Below are positions 7,243-14,387 of a stretch of 22,084 nt of DNA, in pieces (position 1 is the first letter of the stretch; every line of letters begins with the position of its first letter). The stretch is from DSOS01 sp035286585 (lineage in GTDB: Bacteria; Chloroflexota; Anaerolineae; Anaerolineales; UBA4823): positions 1 through 22,084 of the forward strand of contig DATEDC010000081.1 in assembly GCA_035286585.1 (NCBI GenBank), written 5' to 3'. A model generated the notes under the pieces. That model saw only the letters and a list, made by a program, of their open reading frames with translations. It made no database searches and was not told where the DNA came from. A program made the position numbers and the translations under genes.

Positions 7243-9126
7243 ATGTGCGGCATTTGCGGTGTTGTTACCCTGAAGCCTGGCGAGGCTGTTGATAGTGAGC
7301 TCTTGAGATGCATGAACCGGTCTCTAATCCATCGCGGGCCGGATGACGAGGGCTATTATCTGGATGAGCACGCCGGTCTGGGCATGCGCAGGTTGAGCAT
7401 TATCGATCTTTACACTGGTCAGCAGCCCATCGCCAATGAGTCCGGCGATATATGGGTGGTGTATAACGGCGAAATTTACAACTTCCGCCAGATTCGGGCC
7501 GAGCTGGAGGGGCGGGGCCACGTTTTCAAAACCCAATCCGACACCGAAATCATCGTTCACGCCTATGAAGAGTATGGCGATGCTTGTGTGCAGCGCTTCA
7601 ACGGCATGTTCGCCCTGGCTGTGTGGGATGCGCGGCGTCGCCGCCTGTTCCTGGCTCGCGATCGCCTGGGGATCAAACCGCTCTTCTACTGGGCTGAGCG
7701 TGCGAAGCTGGTCTTTGGCTCCGAGCTCAAGGCAGTGATCGCTCATCCCGAGGTACCGCGCCAGGTCGACCTGGTTGCCCTGGACCAATACCTGTCGCTG
7801 GAATATATCCCTGGTCCGCGCACCATTTTCCAGAACGTGCACAAGCTGCCCCCGGGCCATACCCTGGTTTTCGAGCAGGCTGGGCTGAAACTGGCTCAAT
7901 ATTGGGATGTTCCCTATAGCCCGGTAACGGACGACGAGCAGACCTGTGTGGAAAGGCTGGCTGGGCTGATCCAGGAGGCGGTGCGCATCCGCTTGATGAG
8001 CGATGTGCCCCTGGGCGCTTTTCTGAGCGGCGGGATCGACTCCAGCACAGTGGTAGCTTTTATGAGCCAGCATACAGCCGGGCCAGTTGAAACTTTCTCG
8101 ATCGGTTTCGCTGACGATTCTTACAACGAGCTGCCCTACGCCCAGGCGGTCGCGGAGCGCTTCAGCACCAGCCACCATTATGAAGTCTTAAACCCGGATA
8201 TCGCTTCTCTCGCTGAGAAGCTAGTCCAGCAACAGGACGAGCCGTTCGCCGACACATCGATCTTCCCCACATTCCTCGTGTCTCAACTTGCCTGTCGTAG
8301 TGTGAAAGTGGCCTTATCGGGCGACGGTGGAGACGAGCTGTTTGCTGGCTACGATACCTACCTGGCTCAGCGCCTCAGCCGCTACTATCAATGGCTGCCT
8401 GAGCCGCTGCGCCATGCCACCTTCCCCGCCTTAGCCGAACTGCTCCCACTCCAGCCCGCCAAGAAGGGCTTCATCAACAAGGTGAAGCGCCTGGTCGAAG
8501 GCGGAGCCCTGGAGCCAGCCTTGCAGCACACGCGCTGGATGATTTTCATGAGCGGGGCAGAGAAGTCCCGGCTGTTCCAACCCGAGTTACGGGCGGCGCT
8601 GAAGGGAGATTCAACGAGTGAATTATTCGCGGGCTATTTTCAGCAGGCCTCCCAATTCGATCTTCTGGCCCAACAGCAGTATGTGGATCTCAAGACCTAC
8701 CTGGCGGACGATATCCTGACCAAAGTGGACCGGATGAGCATGGCAGTTTCCCTCGAAGCGCGCGTGCCGCTTCTCGACTATCGCATCGTCGAGTTCGCCT
8801 TGAACTTACCCCCTCAAATGAAAATGACCCGCATGCGCACTAAGGTAATCCTGCGAAAAGCCGTGCAGCGCCTGCTCCCGGAGGTGGTGCTCAAGAAGCC
8901 CAAGCAGGGTTTCAGCATCCCCATGAAACACTGGCTGCGAGATTCGCTGAAGCCCATGATGCTCGACCTGCTTTCGGATGAAAGCGTGCGCCGAGGCGGC
9001 TACTTCAACCCGCCGGTAGTATCCGGCTGGGTCCGGGAGCATCTGGATGGTCGCGTGAATCACAGCCACCGCTTGTGGGCATTGATGGTGTTTGAGCTCT
9101 GGCAGCGCACTTACAGCTCTGCATGA
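7243..9126 (+). CDS. asnB: Asparagine synthase-type glutamine amidotransferase, copy 1
   Basis: Class II glutamine amidotransferase fused to an ATP-PPi synthetase, 627 residues. It hydrolyses glutamine and transfers ammonia to an adenylated carboxylate. Cys2 after the initiator Met (MCGICGVV) is the expected nucleophile; RLSIIDL, NGEIYN and SDTEI complete the glutaminase pocket (1-200). The ATP-binding PP-loop is SGGIDSS at 262-268, with LSGDGGDELFAGYD and KVDRMSM...EARVPLLD further on. All key residues are intact. The length exceeds E. coli AsnB (554) and matches members found in polysaccharide clusters, where amidation of uronic acids or other sugar acids is plausible. The stop overlaps the next methyltransferase as ATGA. 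True asparagine synthesis cannot be excluded, but a second paralogue at 14388 argues for specialised acceptors. Confidence 0.93.
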   Translation: MCGICGVVTLKPGEAVDSELLRCMNRSLIHRGPDDEGYYLDEHAGLGMRRLSIIDLYTGQQPIANESGDIWVVYNGEIYNFRQIRAELEGRGHVFKTQSDTEIIVHAYEEYGDACVQRFNGMFALAVWDARRRRLFLARDRLGIKPLFYWAERAKLVFGSELKAVIAHPEVPRQVDLVALDQYLSLEYIPGPRTIFQNVHKLPPGHTLVFEQAGLKLAQYWDVPYSPVTDDEQTCVERLAGLIQEAVRIRLMSDVPLGAFLSGGIDSSTVVAFMSQHTAGPVETFSIGFADDSYNELPYAQAVAERFSTSHHYEVLNPDIASLAEKLVQQQDEPFADTSIFPTFLVSQLACRSVKVALSGDGGDELFAGYDTYLAQRLSRYYQWLPEPLRHATFPALAELLPLQPAKKGFINKVKRLVEGGALEPALQHTRWMIFMSGAEKSRLFQPELRAALKGDSTSELFAGYFQQASQFDLLAQQQYVDLKTYLADDILTKVDRMSMAVSLEARVPLLDYRIVEFALNLPPQMKMTRMRTKVILRKAVQRLLPEVVLKKPKQGFSIPMKHWLRDSLKPMMLDLLSDESVRRGGYFNPPVVSGWVREHLDGRVNHSHRLWALMVFELWQRTYSSA

Positions 9127-9926
9127 CTGGATATGATCAACAGTTTGGCCAGGTCTCCACGGAGGAAGGGCGCCTGACCTCCGAAATAACAGCTTATTGG
9201 GACACTCATATCCACGATCTGGCGATCACCACGCAGCCGGTAGGAACGCCGGGTTTTTTTCAGGAGCTGGACGATTATCGCTTCGATAAGCTGCAATATC
9301 TTCCCCGCCTGGTCGATTTCTCTGCCTACCGGGGGAAGACCTTGCTGGAAGTGGGATGTGGGGTTGGTATCGATCTGCTGCGCTTTGCCCGAGCCGGAGC
9401 GCAGGTCACCGGCGTGGATCTATCCACAACAGCGATCGAGCTGGCGCGCCAGAACCTCGCCCAGAATGGCTTGCCAGCCGATTTGCGCGTGATGAACGGC
9501 GAGGCTCTGGAATTCCTGGACGAGACTTTTGACGTCGTCTACGCTCATGGCGTCCTTCAATACACGGCAGATGCCAGGAAAATGGTTGCCGAGCTCTACC
9601 GGGTGCTGAAAACAAGCGGGGAAGCTATTCTCATGGTCTATAACAAGTATTCATGGCTGAGCCTGATCTCTTTGCTGACCAAAGTCCCCCTGGAGCACGC
9701 CGATGCCCCTGTGCTGCGCAAGTTTTCCATCGGCGAGTTCAGGCAACTGCTGAAGCCTTTCGCCGGTTATCGCCTCATCCCCGAACGCTTTCCGGTGAAA
9801 ACCAGGCTGCACGGGGGGAGCAGAGGGGTAATTTATAACCTGATCTTTGTCGGGGCTTTCAACCGCTTGCCGAAATTCCTGGTCCGTCCGTTTGGCTGGC
9901 ATCTGATGGCGTTCGCGAAAAAATGA
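9123..9926 (+). CDS. Class I SAM-dependent methyltransferase, copy A
   Basis: A 267-residue methyltransferase with a Rossmann SAM-binding fold. Motif I is LLEVGCGVG at about 75-83, followed by VTGVDLS (acidic residue that binds the SAM ribose) and FDVVYAHGVLQY. The N-terminal ~60 residues, with AYWDTHIHDL, resemble the methyltransferase at 13564, as does the C-terminal pattern FNRLPKFLVRPFGW. The two appear to be paralogues, each next to an asnB. The protein starts inside the asnB1 stop codon (ATGA) and its own stop overlaps the start of the GlpD-like gene in the same way, so the three are coupled. The acceptor is unknown; a sugar hydroxyl or carboxylate of the glycan is likely. Confidence 0.88.
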   Translation: MTGYDQQFGQVSTEEGRLTSEITAYWDTHIHDLAITTQPVGTPGFFQELDDYRFDKLQYLPRLVDFSAYRGKTLLEVGCGVGIDLLRFARAGAQVTGVDLSTTAIELARQNLAQNGLPADLRVMNGEALEFLDETFDVVYAHGVLQYTADARKMVAELYRVLKTSGEAILMVYNKYSWLSLISLLTKVPLEHADAPVLRKFSIGEFRQLLKPFAGYRLIPERFPVKTRLHGGSRGVIYNLIFVGAFNRLPKFLVRPFGWHLMAFAKK

Positions 9927-11593
9927 AGCGCGATCTGGCGGAGTTGTCTCGCAATCGCTTTGACCTCCTGGTAGTTGGCGGCGGAATTTACGGGGCTGTA
10001 GCCGCCTGGGACGCAACTTTGCGCGGGCTTTCTGTGGCGCTCATCGAGCGCGGTGATTTCGGCGGCGCCACTTCGCAGAACAGCCTGAAAATGATCCACG
10101 GCGGCTTGCGCTATCTCCAGGATGGGAATTTATCCCGCATTCGCAGCATGGCAAAAGAGCGTTCCACCTGGATGAAGATCGCCCCTCACCTGGTGCACCC
10201 TTTGACCTGCTTGACCCCGACTTATGCGCATCCTTCGCGGGGCAGGCTGGCGCTGAAGATGGCCCTCGGGCTGAACGACCTGCTCAGCTACGACCGCAAT
10301 CGGATGCCCGACGAGGGTAAACATCTCCCGGTTGGGAGAGTAATATCAAAGGAAGAATGCGCCCGGCTACTGCCCGGATTGGACATCCACGGTATAACCG
10401 GAGCAGCAGTCTGGCATGACGCTCAGATGCATAATTCGGAGCGCCTGCTCCTGTCGTTTGTGCTCTCCGCTAATCGGGAAGGCGCAGTCGTGGCTAATTA
10501 TGTGGAAGCAGTCGGTTTTCTTAGAAAAGAGACAACCGTGCGCGGTGTGATAGCGAGGGATGTTCTGACTGCCCAGGAGTTCGACATCCAGGCCAAAGTG
10601 GTCCTCAACTGCACCGGGGCGTGGATAGATCACCTCTTGGGGAGCCTGGGAAAGCCGGCACCCAGGCCGCGATTTGCCGTCTCGGTGGGTTTAAACCTGG
10701 TCGTCGATCAGGTTTGGGAAGGTTATGCTGCCGGACTGCCCAGCCATTCGGAAAAGCGAAGTGCGCTCGACCGCTCGTCTCGACGCTCTCAAGTGCTCTT
10801 TATCGTCCCGTGGCGGAAATATTCCCTTATCGGCACCTGGCATATTCCCTGGCTCCGCCCGGCGGAGGCGTTTACAGTGAACGAAGCCGTGCTGCAAGAA
10901 TTTATCGCAGCAGTGAACAGGACACATCCCGGTTTGAACCTTTCAATGAAAGATATCCAACACGTGCACTATGGCTTCTTGCCGATGATCGCTTCCGGCA
11001 GTCGCGAAGAGCGGGTCAGGCTGGTGCGCGAAGGCCAGGTAATAGACCATGAAGTGGAAGACGGCTTGACCGGTCTGATCAGCCTGGTGGGGGTAAAATA
11101 CACCACCGCCCGGGCGCTTGCCCAAAACGGGGTGGACCTGGCGGTGCGAAAATTGGGGCTGAAAGGGCTGCCCTGCCGGACCCATAAAGTTCCCATCGCA
11201 GGTGGGGAGATCGAGCGATTCAAGGAATTCCTGGACACGGCGCAGGCCAGGAGGCCAGCGAACCTGAGACCTGAAGTGGTCGAGCATCTCATCTACACCT
11301 ATGGGTCGCAGTATGACTGCCTCCTGGATTACCTGCATGAGCAGCCTCGCCTCGGAGAACAGGTGACGGAGGAATCTCCCGTCCTCAAAGCCGAGATCGT
11401 CCATGCCGTACGCAGGGAGATGGCCCAATCACTGGTCGACGTGGTCCAGCGGCGCACCGAGCTAGGCGCGACTGGTCTTCCAACGCTTTCTACGTTACAA
11501 ACCTGTGCGCACCTTGTTGGACAGGAGCTGAACTGGGATGCAGAGCGCAAAGCCAGGGCAATAGATGAAGTCAGGCTGGCTTATCCAATATAG
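9923..11593 (+). CDS. glpD: FAD-dependent glycerol-3-phosphate dehydrogenase-like protein
   Basis: Flavoprotein of 556 residues of the GlpD/GlpA type, which oxidises glycerol 3-phosphate to dihydroxyacetone phosphate and passes electrons to quinone at the membrane. The dinucleotide-binding motif is VVGGGIYG (Gly19, Gly21, Gly24), followed by ERGDFGGATS and the family signature MIHGGLRYLQ (57-66). LISLVGVKYTTAR near 390 matches the second FAD-contact region, and the last ~120 residues are the helical C-terminal domain (DAO_C). Length is normal for the family. It sits within a glycan cluster and overlaps the preceding methyltransferase by ATGA, so it may act on a glycerol-phosphate-type or related polyol phosphate building block, or supply redox balance. 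That role is inference; canonical glycerol catabolism remains possible, but no glpK or glpF neighbour is seen. Confidence 0.85.
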   Translation: MKRDLAELSRNRFDLLVVGGGIYGAVAAWDATLRGLSVALIERGDFGGATSQNSLKMIHGGLRYLQDGNLSRIRSMAKERSTWMKIAPHLVHPLTCLTPTYAHPSRGRLALKMALGLNDLLSYDRNRMPDEGKHLPVGRVISKEECARLLPGLDIHGITGAAVWHDAQMHNSERLLLSFVLSANREGAVVANYVEAVGFLRKETTVRGVIARDVLTAQEFDIQAKVVLNCTGAWIDHLLGSLGKPAPRPRFAVSVGLNLVVDQVWEGYAAGLPSHSEKRSALDRSSRRSQVLFIVPWRKYSLIGTWHIPWLRPAEAFTVNEAVLQEFIAAVNRTHPGLNLSMKDIQHVHYGFLPMIASGSREERVRLVREGQVIDHEVEDGLTGLISLVGVKYTTARALAQNGVDLAVRKLGLKGLPCRTHKVPIAGGEIERFKEFLDTAQARRPANLRPEVVEHLIYTYGSQYDCLLDYLHEQPRLGEQVTEESPVLKAEIVHAVRREMAQSLVDVVQRRTELGATGLPTLSTLQTCAHLVGQELNWDAERKARAIDEVRLAYPI

Positions 11594-11754
11594 ACACTCT
11601 CAATGGCATCCAACTCACCTCCTTCGACTATGTGAGCTTCGCTCACGCTGCCCCTCAAATGGCTGAGCGGAGGGCGTTCATTGCCCGCAGTCGAAGCCTG
11701 AGCGGATGCTGGGCTTGTCGAAGCAGCAGTCGAGGGCCGAGCGAAATCCTTCCG
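11594..11754. repeat. REP-like palindromic repeat element between GlpD-like and methyltransferase genes
   Basis: This 161-nt gap interrupts an otherwise tightly overlapping gene series. It is full of short repeats. GTGAGC-TTC-GCTCAC at 11632-11646 is a perfect hairpin. CTTCGACT (11622-11629) is inverted as AGTCGAAG (11689-11696). GTCGAAGC recurs directly at 11690-11697 and 11717-11724. CTGAGCGGA recurs at 11663-11671 and 11698-11706. Such mixtures are typical of REP or MITE-like intergenic elements. An open frame crosses it in phase with the next gene, but its predicted residues look non-coding. Confidence 0.6.
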
Positions 11755-12570
11755 ATGAACAATAAGTTATCTCAACCCTGGCAGTTGGAAATGTTCCAGC
11801 GCTCCCTCAAAAAGCAGCAGAAGCTCGCCGCGCTGCTGGGACTTTTGGGCGATGCGAACGGCAAGGAGTGCCTGTTCATCACCTGCGGGGATAACAACGG
11901 CGCACTCAACTGGTACTTCCGCCTCCATGGAGGCCGTTGGACCTGGGCGGATGTATCCGGTGAAAACAATGAAGGAATTGCCGAGCTGCTGGCTGAACCG
12001 GTGCATTCTCTGCCCGAAGATCGCTTCCCCTTCCCTGCCGAGTGGTTCGACTGCGTGGTTTCGATAGATGTCCTGGAACACCTCCCTCAGGATCAGCCGT
12101 TTTTACGCGAGCTGAGACGTGTGCTCAAAACGGGTGGGCGGGCGATCCTCACCGTGCCCAACGGCGACCCCCGGCTGTTGGCAAACCGGATTAAATGGCG
12201 CTTAAGGATGAGACCGGAGGTCTATGGACATACTCGGGCGGGATACACTTTGGACGAGCTCAAACAGGCAGTTATTGATGCCGGGCTGGCTCCCACCGCT
12301 GGGGGCGGCTACTCCCGATTCTTTACCGAAATGGTCGAGCTGGCGATCAATTATGCCTACGTGTTCATGCTCTCCAAAAAGCGCGGCAGGGCAATACCCG
12401 GACGCATCGCTCCATCTTCATCCGAGGAGCTCAACAGACACGGTATGGCATACCGTCTGTACACCATCTTTTTTCCGCTGGCGCGGGCTTTCAGCCGCCT
12501 GGATAAACTGCTCTCCAGCCAGGCGGATAACGCCGTGATCGTTGTGGCCGAGAAAACGGATCGCGAATGA
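11755..12570 (+). CDS. Class I SAM-dependent methyltransferase with degenerate motif I
   Basis: Probable methyltransferase of 271 residues. The fold is supported by motif post-I (WTWADVSGEN), the acidic motif FDCVVSIDVLEHLPQD, RELRRVLKTGGRAILTVPNG, and a YTLDELKQAVIDAG segment typical of UbiE/glycan methyltransferases. Motif I is unusual: LFITCGDNNGA (about 40-50) has Thr43 where the first Gly of GxGxG is expected. The C-terminus has a hydrophobic stretch (YRLYTIFFPLARAF) suggesting membrane association. I start at the ATG at 11755 because the frame upstream (to a GTG at 11632) runs through the repeat element and has no homologous character; no strong ribosome-binding site is present. The stop overlaps the epimerase start by ATGA. 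Confidence 0.8.
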   Translation: MNNKLSQPWQLEMFQRSLKKQQKLAALLGLLGDANGKECLFITCGDNNGALNWYFRLHGGRWTWADVSGENNEGIAELLAEPVHSLPEDRFPFPAEWFDCVVSIDVLEHLPQDQPFLRELRRVLKTGGRAILTVPNGDPRLLANRIKWRLRMRPEVYGHTRAGYTLDELKQAVIDAGLAPTAGGGYSRFFTEMVELAINYAYVFMLSKKRGRAIPGRIAPSSSEELNRHGMAYRLYTIFFPLARAFSRLDKLLSSQADNAVIVVAEKTDRE

Positions 12571-13571
12571 AGGTATTAATCACCGGCGCGGGCGGCTTTA
12601 TCGGCAGCCACCTGGTGGATAGCCAGTTAGAAAAAGGGAACTTCGTGCGCGCCGTCGATCTGCACGTTCAGCGCCTGTCTGGCGTCGCCGACCATCCTTC
12701 TCTCGAAATCGTCCGCGGGGATATCACCGATGCAAACCTGGCTCAAGAACTCCCCAAACAGGTTGAGGTAGTCTACCACCTGGCGAGCGCCCATCTGGAT
12801 GTCAGCCTGTCGAATGAACAGTATCGGCATGTGAATGTGGGCGGCACTTTGATCCTGTTAGAAGCCGCCAAGAGCGCTGGTGTAAGGCGCTTTGTGCACT
12901 GCAGCAGTGTGGGCGTTATCGGCGATGTGGAACAGCCCCCAGCCGATGAGACCAGCCCCTGCCGACCGACTAATATCTACGAGCAGACCAAGCTCGAAGG
13001 TGAGCAGGCCGCCCTGGAGTTCGCTCGTCGGACCGGTTTCCCCGTCGTCGTTGCCCGCCCGGCATGGGTGTATGGGCCGCGCTGCCCGCGCACAGAGAAG
13101 CTCTTTCGCGCCATCGCCAGAGGGCGCTTTCCGATCTTCGGCAGCGGGCGCAACTTGCGCCACCCGATCTATGTCACAGACGCCGTGCGTGGGCTAGAGC
13201 TATGCGCCCAGGTAGACCAGGCTGTCGGCGAAGTTTATATCCTCGCCGGGGACGAGCCGGTAATGGTGCTGGATTTGGTGAGTATAATCAGCCAGGAGCT
13301 GGGGGTCAGCCCGCCAAAGCTGCATTTGCCGATTGCTTTGGGTAAGTTGGCGGGCGCAGCCCTGGAAATGGCATTTAAGCCCCTGGGACGCCAGCCTCCT
13401 TTTTCGAAGCGGAGCGTCGATTTCTTTGTGAAGCACAATGCTTATACCATTGACAAAGCCCGCTGCGACTTAAATTTTCACCCCCAGGTGGACTTGCGCA
13501 CGGGCATTCAAAATACGATCCGATTGCAGGCAGGCGAAAGAGCAGGAAGCACACATATAAAACATGGATGA
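12567..13571 (+). CDS. NAD-dependent epimerase/dehydratase (extended SDR)
   Basis: Extended short-chain dehydrogenase/reductase of 334 residues that probably changes the sugar of a nucleotide sugar (epimerisation, dehydration or reduction). NAD(P) binding is shown by TGAGGFIGSH (6-15); catalysis by SSV near 110 and YEQTK with Tyr138 and Lys142. GDITD and YHLASAH are typical strand ends of the fold, and RPAWVYGPR leads into the substrate domain. The C-terminal third (LPIALGKLAGAALE) resembles the 3-beta-HSD-like branch, so the exact substrate could be a sugar or a lipid. It starts in the preceding methyltransferase stop (ATGA), and its own last 8 nt overlap the next methyltransferase. Confidence 0.88.
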   Translation: MKVLITGAGGFIGSHLVDSQLEKGNFVRAVDLHVQRLSGVADHPSLEIVRGDITDANLAQELPKQVEVVYHLASAHLDVSLSNEQYRHVNVGGTLILLEAAKSAGVRRFVHCSSVGVIGDVEQPPADETSPCRPTNIYEQTKLEGEQAALEFARRTGFPVVVARPAWVYGPRCPRTEKLFRAIARGRFPIFGSGRNLRHPIYVTDAVRGLELCAQVDQAVGEVYILAGDEPVMVLDLVSIISQELGVSPPKLHLPIALGKLAGAALEMAFKPLGRQPPFSKRSVDFFVKHNAYTIDKARCDLNFHPQVDLRTGIQNTIRLQAGERAGSTHIKHG

Positions 13572-14370
13572 AAAACTGGATTCCACAGTCGGCTTGATCC
13601 ATGATTATTGGAACACCCACACCTTGGGCTTCCAATACGTAACCGATCCGGATATTGAAGTCGGCAGCCCGGAATTCTTCGCTCATATCCGACCGTGGAT
13701 GAATCCTTATAAATTTCCCTGGATCATGGAGCGCATTCAGCGTGAAGCCGCCACCCTCAAAGGGAAATGCCTTCTAGAGATTGGCTGCGGAATGGGATAC
13801 GACAGCCTGGAATTCTTGAAGCGCGGGGTGCGCGTGACAGCAACCGACCTGACCCCCAACGCTGTCGCCATCACCCGCCGGCACTTCGAGGTCGAAGGCA
13901 TCCAGGCAGATGACGTACGTACCGCCAACGCGCTGGATCTACCTTTCGAGGACGACACTTTTGACGCGGTGTGGGCTAATGGCGTATTGCATGCCACCGG
14001 AGACACCCCGCGGGCTGTTCAGGAAGCCCGGCGCGTGCTCAAGCCAGGAGGCCGGGGGATCATCTCGCATTTCTATCGCAAGCCCTCCTGGATGTACCTG
14101 CTGCACCATCTGGGTCGCGAAAATATCGAGTATAAAGAAGAAGACCCGCCGGTCAATGAATTCTACACGGAAAGGGAAATCCTGGATATGTTCGCGGGTT
14201 TCCGGATCATCGAGGCGGTGCAGGAGCATTACCGGGCGTTGCCCGTTCGCCGCAGCGGGCTGAAAGCCTGGCTGTATTCATCGCTCTTTATGCCCGTCTA
14301 CAACCGGATGCCGGTAGCGCTGGCAAAACGGTATGCATATAAGTTTTCTGTCACGGCGCTAAAATCCTGA
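13564..14370 (+). CDS. Class I SAM-dependent methyltransferase, copy B
   Basis: A 268-residue methyltransferase. Motif I is LLEIGCGMG (70-78), then VTATDLTPNAV, FDAVWANGVLHATGD and VLKPGGRGIISHFYRK. It resembles the methyltransferase at 9123 throughout: an N-terminal HDYWNTHTLGF block, similar motif spacing, and a C-terminal YNRMPVALAKRYAYK matching FNRLPKFLVRPFGW of the other. Each copy neighbours an asnB, but in opposite order (asnB1 then A; B then asnB2). The gene overlaps the epimerase by 8 nt and ends 17 nt before asnB2. Substrate unknown. Confidence 0.88.
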   Translation: MDEKLDSTVGLIHDYWNTHTLGFQYVTDPDIEVGSPEFFAHIRPWMNPYKFPWIMERIQREAATLKGKCLLEIGCGMGYDSLEFLKRGVRVTATDLTPNAVAITRRHFEVEGIQADDVRTANALDLPFEDDTFDAVWANGVLHATGDTPRAVQEARRVLKPGGRGIISHFYRKPSWMYLLHHLGRENIEYKEEDPPVNEFYTEREILDMFAGFRIIEAVQEHYRALPVRRSGLKAWLYSSLFMPVYNRMPVALAKRYAYKFSVTALKS

Positions 14371-14387
14371 CATAAGAGTGAATAAGT

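Noticed and set aside
7324..8178. 284-codon minus-strand open frame
   Set aside because: Lies fully antisense to the asnB1 glutaminase domain and has no recognisable protein character; long antisense frames are common in GC-rich coding DNA.
11632..11754. GTG-initiated N-terminal extension of the methyltransferase
   Set aside because: It is translated from the repeat element, begins inside a hairpin and has low-complexity Arg/Ser/Ala content; the ATG at 11755 is more credible.
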